From contig JAUIMM010000200.1 in assembly GCA_031769625.1 (NCBI GenBank), positions 51,358,001 through 51,422,000 of the forward strand: DNA of 64,000 nucleotides, in the 5' to 3' direction. The stretch is from Taudactylus pleione. Its lineage: Eukaryota > Chordata > Amphibia > Anura > Myobatrachidae. Positions 58,601 to 64,000 of the stretch are shown piece after piece. Both the position numbers and the translations under genes were made by a program. Under the pieces are notes generated by a model. That model saw nothing but the letters and a program-made list of their open reading frames with translations. It made no database searches and had not been told where the DNA came from. Position 1 is the first letter of the stretch; each line of letters opens with the position of its first letter.

Positions 58601-61414
58601 GTTAAATTATACTGCACAGGACTATGATGTATTTTCTATAATGCATTGCTGTTATTAATCTTGTACATTATCTTGCATGCATTAGCAGTATTTACTATAT
58701 AGATTCTTTAAGGGACCCAGACCATGCACTCTTAATGGTTAGCCAAGCCTCTGTGGAGGCTGGCCACAACCCCAAATATGGGCCCCTATCACTGCATTCC
58801 CCCGGTGGGCCCTTCATGCTCCAGTCCGAGACTGCCCAATGGTAAAAAAATATAACACATATAACTTTGACAAGGTAGATCAGCCCCCATCAGCACTGGG
58901 CCCTAAAGCAGGTGTACCCCTTGCATCTATTGTAGTTAGTAGGGATTAGCATAAGATGAGTAGTCAAGGCTAAAGCAACATGCAGGGCCGGTACGAGGCA
59001 TGTTCATCTATTGCAGTCGAACAGGGGCGCCACCCCACTGAGGGCACACTAATGCCAACCTTCCCGATTTTCAGCGGGACAGTCCTGTTTTTTGGGCACT
59101 GCTCTGCTGTTCTACCCGCGGGCCGAAGTGTCCCGCTGGTGGTAAGGAGGTTGGGCACTCCCACCACCACAGCTGTGCCGGCCCCATAGAAAAGTAATGG
59201 ACAATTCAGTGCAGCAAGAGGGCTGGGGGCAGCCCAGCTACTGAAGGAGTGCTGGGCTTGCCCCCAGCCTGACGTTAAATGGGATACGTGCCATACAGGC
59301 ACGTCCCCAATTAGCGTCACTTAGGGGGCATGGTCTACGATAATTAGGCCACACCTCCTTTTTGGGTGCTCACGACTTCACCGAGTGCAGGGTGAGGGGC
59401 ATCGTATTCCCTCTCCACACAGGGCGTGACTCCTCCTCGAGCCAGCCCTGGTAACATGCAATAGTATGTGGAGTTGTAGCAACTCAAGGGGGAGCATATT
59501 ACAGTAAACAAACCTAAATACATAAAAAATGCTATAAAGTATTCAGTTATACCCCAAGTATTTCATTAATGTAGAGGTGAGATTGTATGGTGTGCTCCAT
59601 TTTGTTGTGGCTAAAGGGTATTGACATTTAAAATACTCCCTGGAACTACAATGAAACATCTTACAATGGAATTGTTTCCTCTATGAGTAACAAGTAGACA
59701 TAGCTTATTAGGAGCATCTCCACATAATTGTGGGCTATGCAGGGATTGTGCATATGTGTAAATACACCTGTATATTCAGGAGGATCTCTTGCACCAGGGA
59801 AAGGGCTGACGCAAGTGAGAACTAAAAATAATGACAGCTATGAAGCCAAGTGTACAGATTGTAGCAGTCCAGTCCCAAGGATGCATACAACTCAGCGTGT
59901 GGGTGATATCTGTATTTAGGGCCTGATCCATTACAGATCACTATTGCGATCGCAGCTGCGATTATGCATGCAGTTCTACTGCGAAATATGCTAATGTTTG
60001 CAACCACTCAGCCAGCATAGAGACGCCCACTACCGCTTTCTCACATCCGTAATACCTCTCAGTCAGAGACGGATTTAGACCTCACGGGGCCCTGGGCAAG
60101 ATACCGATTTGGGGCCCAATATTATAGTAGGTTTTGCTGGAGCAAGATACACAGATCATATTACATACACACATCCATCCATACATATATATATATACAT
60201 ACATACATACACACACATATAGATACACACATACAGTATATATATTACACACAGTAATATGATTTGTATATGTTGCTCCAGGGACACCTACTGTAATATT
60301 TGCACAGTTATCACAGTAGGTGTTGCTAGATCACATTATATTATGTATATATTTATATATACATGGGAGAGGGAGCAAAGATGGAGACAGGAGGAAAGGG
60401 GGGAAAATAGGGTGAGGCGGGAAGAAAGGGGACGAACAGAGGTGGATGGGAGTAAAGGGGGGCCGACAGAGGGAAATAGGAGGAAATGTGGATAGACAGA
60501 GGGGATGGGAGGAAATGGGGGAAGAACATGATGAGAGAAGGAAAAAGGGAATAACAATGGAGAAAACTGAAGTTGGAAGATCAGGCAAGAAAATAAATAC
60601 CTACATAGTGACTTGGCGAATATACAGTATGATAAACGAAATGACTGTATAGGAGTGGAGAGGGTTAAACTTCCTAGGCTGGGGGCAGACCAGTGTGGGG
60701 AATCATGTGATAATTAGGGCCTATGGGTTCTTAGGATTGTAGGTTTTAGCAGGGATATTAGAGTTTGTTGGAGGCGGAGTCAGCCTCTTTTGTTCCTGTC
60801 TTCCCACCCTCCCTCCCTAAATTTTATGTTATGTGCTCTCTTTAATTTGGGTTTGGTGATTTCTTCGTTGGCTATTTTAGGCGGGAAAGAACGGCAGGTT
60901 ACCTATTAGCACTGTGAATATTGGTTTACTTTTTGTTTCGCTTACCTTTGTTGACTGTTAAAGTCTGCTGGACCACCCCGCCGGGGGCAACATCATCACC
61001 TTTCAGGGTGGGTAGTCAAGGTAGAAGGCTTGAGCGTATTGTGTTGTGGTTAGAGTGTTTATAGTGTTAGGCTTGGGCTGTTGTTAGCCGTTCTTTCTTT
61101 GCAACTATATTTAAATTAATTTAATTAATTTTAGTAATTAATTCATTATCTGTTAATTAAATAAAATAGCTAACAATTCTGCCAAATACAAGTCTCTGTG
61201 TCTTTATTTCAATCGAGTATGTTTTATTGTCAATGATTCACGCACTGATCAATCCTCAGACGATGGGAGGTTTATATATATGTATATGCGTACGCATATA
61301 ATTAGAATTTTTTTTATCAGTTAAACTTACCCAGAGTGCCATCATTCTGTTTGTTCTGGGTCCTGTTGTCTTCATAAGCAGAAGACCATTGTACACAGTA
61401 ATCACCCCATGGAT
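49417..61414 (-). CDS. Split AGC/PKC-like serine/threonine kinase gene (seven core exons, one candidate upstream exon)
   Basis: Minus-strand exons at 56183-56283, 55542-55712, 55260-55351, 54395-54457, 53110-53248, 51055-51327 and 49417-49695 join in phase with no stop. They give glycine loop, AVK lysine, HRDLKPDN, DFG, APE, DWYSFGV, the small-lobe-contacting C-terminal tail and a hydrophobic FxxFSY motif. A phase-compatible exon may lie at 61331-61414. The tail places it in the AGC group near PKC. I recall such PKC-delta/theta-like genes being multiplied in frogs, but cannot check it here. The DFG-APE segment has an [10 protein letters not shown] form, and the activation-loop Thr is replaced by Ala. 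The N-terminus, including any C1/C2 domains, was not found. Confidence 0.85.
49920..50752. mobile_element. hAT-like element family N, copy 2
   Basis: CAGGGCCAAAACTAGG to TAGCTGCCCTG, flanked by ACCATAC on both sides (49913-49919, 50753-50759). Same minisatellite as copy 1, but without the C insertion. Confidence 0.85.
50060..50290 (+). repeat. Minisatellite in N2
   Basis: Units of ACACATTATGCCACA(C/G)TAATGCCCCTTA, as in 10937-11295. Confidence 0.85.
51055..51327 (-). CDS. Kinase exon 6: lower lobe of the C-lobe
   Basis: Acceptor CTATGGTAG and donor CCCA|GTAAGT; 273 bases, 91 codons, phase 0 at both ends. It codes for [20 protein letters not shown] (helix F with conserved D-x-W), the short AGC helix region [28 protein letters not shown] (R of subdomain XI), HPLFQRMDW and PPPHVPDP. 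The LxxNPxxRLG and HPxF blocks are typical of AGC kinases. Confidence 0.9.
51530..51868. mobile_element. MITE family S, ATCGATGG-rich
   Basis: CTAGGAATGGTCATATAGG and GATGGCCATCCTTAG-type ends; the inner part repeats ACCATCGATGGT and related palindromes. It lies in kinase intron 5. Confidence 0.65.
52340..52640. mobile_element. Fragment of a GGGCCTGATTC-ended MITE (family T)
   Basis: Starts AGGGCCTGATTCTGAATTGGA, a MITE terminus; no matching right end was found. Confidence 0.45.
53110..53248 (-). CDS. Kinase exon 5: catalytic and activation loops
   Basis: 139 bases between TTTATAG and GAG|GTGAGG. Together with the last two bases of exon 4 it codes for [10 protein letters not shown] (catalytic Asp), [10 protein letters not shown] (magnesium-binding Asp) and the activation loop [15 protein letters not shown]. 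In PKCs the residue just before the aromatic in TFCGTP is the phosphorylated Thr; here that position is Ala. Confidence 0.95.
53432..54361. mobile_element. MITE family C, copy 2, in the kinase intron 4
   Basis: Ends GGGCTCTATTTATTAAC and GTAATAAATAGAGCC, flanked by TAT (53429-53431, 54362-54364). It lies between kinase exons 4 and 5 and holds a minus-strand CAG|GTAAGT. Confidence 0.95.
54395..54457 (-). CDS. Kinase exon 4: helix E and start of catalytic loop
   Basis: 63 bases between TCTTTAAG and CG|GTAATT. Codes for [20 protein letters not shown]; the split Arg codon completes HRD with exon 5. The AAEI...LHSKGIIHR pattern is standard for AGC kinases. Confidence 0.9.
55260..55351 (-). CDS. 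Kinase exon 3: hinge region
   Basis: 92 bases between AATCAAACAG and AAC|GTAAGC. Codes for [20 protein letters not shown], the PKC-like E-Y-x-x-G-G-D-L hinge, then RKGCLDIT. Confidence 0.9.
55542..55712 (-). CDS. Kinase exon 2: ATP-anchoring lysine and helix C
   Basis: 171 bases between CACCTGTAG and ACG|GTACAG, 57 codons. Codes for [20 protein letters not shown] (catalytic Lys in AVK), then [14 protein letters not shown] with the helix C glutamate, ending HLAFQTT, the PKC-like strand before the hinge. Confidence 0.9.
56183..56283 (-). CDS. Kinase exon 1 of the domain: glycine-rich loop
   Basis: About 101 bases, donor AAG|GTAAGT; the acceptor is taken as CTATAAG. Codes for [20 protein letters not shown] ending FGK, the nucleotide-binding loop. 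The acceptor lacks a long pyrimidine tract, so the start is less certain than the end. Confidence 0.8.
56333..56948. mobile_element. MITE family C, copy 3, just upstream of the glycine-loop exon
   Basis: Ends GGGATCTATTTATTATC and AGTAAATAGAGCTC, flanked by TTA (56330-56332, 56949-56951). Shares the CACCTGGAGGTGGCGTTATCCAGGG hairpin region with C2. It is shorter than C2 (616 against 930 bases). Confidence 0.9.
57284..57446. mobile_element. AT-rich palindrome, possible MITE
   Basis: CAAAATTGTTGATTTTTTTAAATGATCAAATTATGTAAATAA pairs with the inverse at 57400-57446 over about 45 bases with few mismatches. Confidence 0.75.
57511..57541. repeat. (TA)n microsatellite
   Basis: GTATATATATATAAATATATATATATATATAT. 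Confidence 0.9.
57690..58015 (+). repeat. Degenerate GGGCTATTAATTTATT-type repeat
   Basis: Loosely repeated GGACTGGGCTATT(T/A)ATT(A/T) and GGGTATTAAT segments; no clean unit length. Confidence 0.4.
58300..59900. other. No gene recognised; fragments of repeats
   Basis: Contains GGACTGGCCCACAGGGGTAC and GTGGGCCC...CCAGTCCGAGACTG at 58480 and 58805, possibly inverted ends of a MITE. No exon-like signal. Confidence 0.4.
59918..60050. mobile_element. MITE family E fragment
   Basis: AGGGCCTGATCCATTACAGATCACTATTGCGATCGCAGCTGCG matches the left part of the 15604 copy, then is cut near 60055 by other repeat sequence. Confidence 0.8.
60160..60260. repeat. ACATAC/ATATAC simple repeat
   Basis: Short runs of (ATAC), (CATA) and TATATA. 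Confidence 0.85.
60362..60560 (+). repeat. Purine-rich tandem repeat
   Basis: Almost pure A/G on the plus strand, units near 31 bases with GGAGGAAA(G/T)GGGG and GACAGAGG. Confidence 0.85.
60690..61250 (+). other. Possible solo LTR or unclassified repeat
   Basis: Contains TTAATTAAATAAAATAGC and a pyrimidine-rich segment before GGAGGCGGAGTCAGCC. An LTR was considered, but no ends were found. Confidence 0.25.
61331..61414 (-). CDS. Candidate upstream kinase exon
   Basis: Minus strand: pyrimidine-rich tract and CTTCTGAG acceptor, then 84 open bases coding for [18 protein letters not shown] and QNKQNDGTL, then CTGG|GTAAGT. The single leftover G joins the two leading bases of exon 1 in phase, giving a continuous frame. 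The peptide is polar with no recognised domain. Phase match and splice consensus are the only support. Confidence 0.45.
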
Positions 61415-61439
61415 CTCAGAAGGGGGGTGAAATCAGTTA

Positions 61440-61930
61440 GGGCAGGGGGAGGTTGACACTGGCCAAAGCAGCATAGTGTAGGGGAGGTTGATTGGTTGGG
61501 GCTGCCAGGATTAGTGCATGCTACCAGGGGGAGATTGCTATCATTGTGACTATGGGGGAAAACTACTACTGGCCATAGCTACTGGGGAGGGTGGTTGGAC
61601 TGGGCTGCCAGAGGGAGCTGGCTACACTGCGGGATGGAGGTGCCATTACAGCGACTGGGTAAGGTTACTGGCCATAGCTGCGGGCGGAGGTAGTTTAGAC
61701 TGTACTGCACTGCAGAGATCAGCACATGCTGCTGGGTGTAGCGGGCTACACTGCGGGGGCCGGGGGGGGGATGATTACAGCAGCGCAGGTGACATGGGAG
61801 GTTGGTTGGAGGAGGCTGATACACAGTGCGGGAAGGAGGCTGGCATTACACTGCAGGGAGAGGGTTTGGAGGAGATGCGAGATGCTGTGACTGCAGCAGC
61901 TCACGCTGCACACATCACGGCTGGGGGTGG
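61440..61930 (+). repeat. Degenerate G-rich tandem repeat
   Basis: Units with GGCTGCCAG, GG(C/T)TACACTGCGGG and TACTGGCCATAGCT at irregular spacing of about 60-100 bases. Confidence 0.6.
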
Positions 61931-62020
61931 AGCTAAATGAGGTGAGGAGCTGGAAAATGAGCAGCGCTGCTGCTACAGTGCCTGTGTGTCTAGCAGCAAC
62001 ACGGTGCTGCAGGTTCTCTC

Positions 62021-62115
62021 CAGGGCCGGATTTAGGGGGGCCCGATCACGGGCCCCTTGGGACCCAATGGGCCCTAGGCGGACGCCTAGGTTGCCTAATG
62101 GTAAATCCGGCCCTG
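62021..62115. mobile_element. Very short hAT-like MITE
   Basis: Ends CAGGGCCGGATTTA and TAAATCCGGCCCTG with CTCTC on both sides. Inner GGGCCC pairs. Confidence 0.85.
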
Positions 62116-62840
62116 CTCTCAGTTCTGCGTATAAATCGGTAACAATGAGTAACATCGGCCCCTCACACAGAATTACAGCAGGTCTGACCTGTCTCAGGAA
62201 TTGAAACATACAGATCACAGGTGCACAACCCCAAATTACTAATTACATATAAATACATTTTCAATCAAATTTTGCAATCGATAGAGGTTTTTAGCATAAT
62301 CATGGCCAAGGTTATGGGCCTTCCCACCATATCCAGGTAACCTCTTTAGTGTAGGTCCCTAACATACTAGGGGTCAAATCCAGAGTGCAGGACGCCCCCA
62401 AAGTAGCCCAGCTAAGCCGCCCTAGGGCACCACCATAATAGGAAAAGTGAAGTGTAAAAGAAATAGTTAAGAGCAGCCACAGCTGCATATATATATATTC
62501 AGGGTGTGCAGTCCAGGAATCTTTCCTATATACTGAATCTTTCCTGTCTCAGGAATTGCAGGTTCCGTTGCATGCAGTGAGTACTCAGGCTGCATATGTT
62601 GTCACAGTAGCTAATGTATGCACATCCATGTAATGGCGTTCAAACGGACAGGCACGCCTGGGTTTCTCCTACCACTCCCTCGTCACCACCCCCAAACACT
62701 GACATCCCATCACTCACTCTGCGATGGCTTTCTATCTGCGTGTGTAAATTCAATGCTAACCTTCGCATGCGCAGTATGCACCATTGACCGATATGCGTAT
62801 GCAGTTGCAATTGCGATCCATGCTGTTTCAGGCCCTTAGT
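62116..62840. mobile_element. MITE family E copy
   Basis: ATCGGTAACAATGAGTAACATCGGCCCCTCA, GCAGTGAGTACTCAGGCTGCATATG, GGCGTTCAAACGGACAGGCACGCCTG and GCATGCGCAGTATGCA follow the order in the 15604 copy; ends GTTTCAGGCCCTTAG. Confidence 0.8.
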
Positions 62841-63085
62841 TCTATATATGCAATGCTGGAGCTATTATGGCCAACTCGCATTGCACTCTGCATTTAAAAC
62901 CAGACTCATGATCATTATCCAGCTGCATGCAGTCAGCTGTTATCATGCTTGTAATTAACTAGTTTATTTAAGGTGGTAAAAGATTATGGTTTTACAGGTG
63001 AAGCAAAGTTTGTTGCAGCAAACAGAATGTATTATGCTATTTATTCATATAACCCGGGTTACTGACAGCTTAACTCAGACCCTCC

Positions 63086-63430
63086 AACGCATACTTGTCT
63101 ACTCTCCCGGGACTCTCCCGATAATAGGGTGCTGCTCCTGGCACCTCGTAAGACTAGGCAAGTCCCCCGGAATGGCCTCCGGCACCTTGCAAACCCACAA
63201 AAGTGGGCGGTCCGGGGGTGCGATGATGCGATTCGCGCTGAATCTCCCCCTGCCTTATAATGCCAGTAATATTGGCATTCTAAAGTGGGGGGTGGGGCCA
63301 CTATGATGCGATTGCATCGGCATGCCCCCGCTCCGCCTACCTGAACCGCCCCCACCCTCCCTGCTGGATGGACCTGGCAGCCCACTCCCGAAGCCCCCTG
63401 CAGAAAAGTCGGAAAGTATGCTCCAACATG
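63086..63430. mobile_element. MITE/SINE-like family D, copy 3
   Basis: ACTCTCCCGGGACTCTCCCG, GCGATGATGCGATTCGCGCTGAATC and AATGCCAGTAATATTGGCATT resemble copies at 32343 and 36248. Confidence 0.6.
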
Positions 63431-63431
63431 G

Positions 63432-63602
63432 CCATTCCATTAGGAATAAAATGCTCTGCTCCTGGACTTCCCTCTTAATTTATGATTGCAGACACCTGTG
63501 CTGAAACACCTATCTTATCAATTACCTAGTTCAGCACAGGTGACTGCAATCATACATTAGGTGGGACCCCAGGAGCAGAGCATTTTGTATCTAATGGAAT
63601 GG
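63432..63602. mobile_element. Palindromic MITE family P
   Basis: CCATTCCATTAGGAATAAAATGCTCTGCTCCTGG pairs with CCAGGAGCAGAGCATTTTGTATCTAATGGAATGG; inner TGATTGCAG / CTGCAATCA pair. Confidence 0.9.
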
Positions 63603-64000
63603 GTCATGTTAACTGTGATTCAAGATATCAGAGGTTTAGTTGTGACAAACCATTTACTGCACTAAATCCTGCCCCATATGTAAATAACTGGATAAAACCA
63701 CATACTCTTCAGCAGTAAACATGTACCTATTGTAGTCAGCTGTAAGGTGCCCATGCAGGAGAGCACAATCTCTTTCTCATAGTAATTATGCCTGCTGCCC
63801 CTTTAAATTAAGCATCCTATTTCCATAGCCATGTAACAGCACTGGGTGTGGTTATCATTATCTAGTCCCCTATGCCCGATATCCCCTAACAATGCATGAT
63901 AAAAGGGAAATGCTGCATTTTCCATCTAGAAGGAGTAATCACCCCCTCCCCCCGACACATAGTGATTGCATTATGGCTGGTGGGGCAATTTAAGGCTAGG
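63603..64000. other. No gene recognised
   Basis: Unassigned sequence up to the window end. Confidence 0.5.

Noticed and set aside
60690..61250. Possible solo LTR with an AATAAA signal
   Set aside because: No inverted ends, target duplication or second copy in the window; kept only as a low-confidence entry.

Overview
The window looks like nuclear DNA from a vertebrate with a large, repeat-rich genome, most probably an anuran amphibian. The evidence is split coding exons with GT-AG junctions, dense non-autonomous hAT-like and PIF/Harbinger-like elements, a Ty3/gypsy chromovirus, an endogenous retrovirus, and a protein kinase C-like gene of a type I associate with frog-specific expansions. The host assignment is inference; no mitochondrial, rRNA or other diagnostic gene is present. 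No tRNA, rRNA, CRISPR or prokaryotic gene was recognised.

Layout. 1-300 is the tail of a MITE (family A). 313-5200 is a 3'-truncated, inactivated endogenous retrovirus on the minus strand (gag, protease, partial RT, a proline-type primer binding site). 5205-8976 is a decayed chromovirus on the plus strand (RT/RNase H, integrase, chromodomain, LTR). 8977-30850 is a mosaic of MITEs, minisatellites, a broken hAT transposase relic and an LTR-like sequence, with many insertions nested inside one another. 30850-31937 is a minus-strand LTR of the same family as the chromovirus LTR. 32-39 kb holds more nested MITEs. One exon of a TAM-family receptor tyrosine kinase, best match MERTK, lies at 39308-39481 on the plus strand. 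45.4-47.2 kb is a roughly 200-bp satellite with a dimeric higher-order pattern. 49.4-61.4 kb carries a split AGC/PKC-like kinase gene on the minus strand. The remainder is MITEs and low-complexity sequence.

How it fits together. The only host coding signals are the MERTK-like exon (+) and the kinase exons (-). The kinase domain can be followed through seven phase-compatible exons without a stop, from the glycine loop to the C-terminal hydrophobic motif, so it is probably a functional gene. Its activation-loop threonine position is alanine. Two of its introns carry copies of the same MITE (family C), each with a consensus splice donor in the gene's own orientation.

The most unusual structure is MITE family F. 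It is built of about ten consecutive perfect or near-perfect hairpins, and arms differ between copies in a compensatory way. Family G has a related hairpin-rich design. Family names A-Z are labels used only in this annotation; all boundaries were read by eye.
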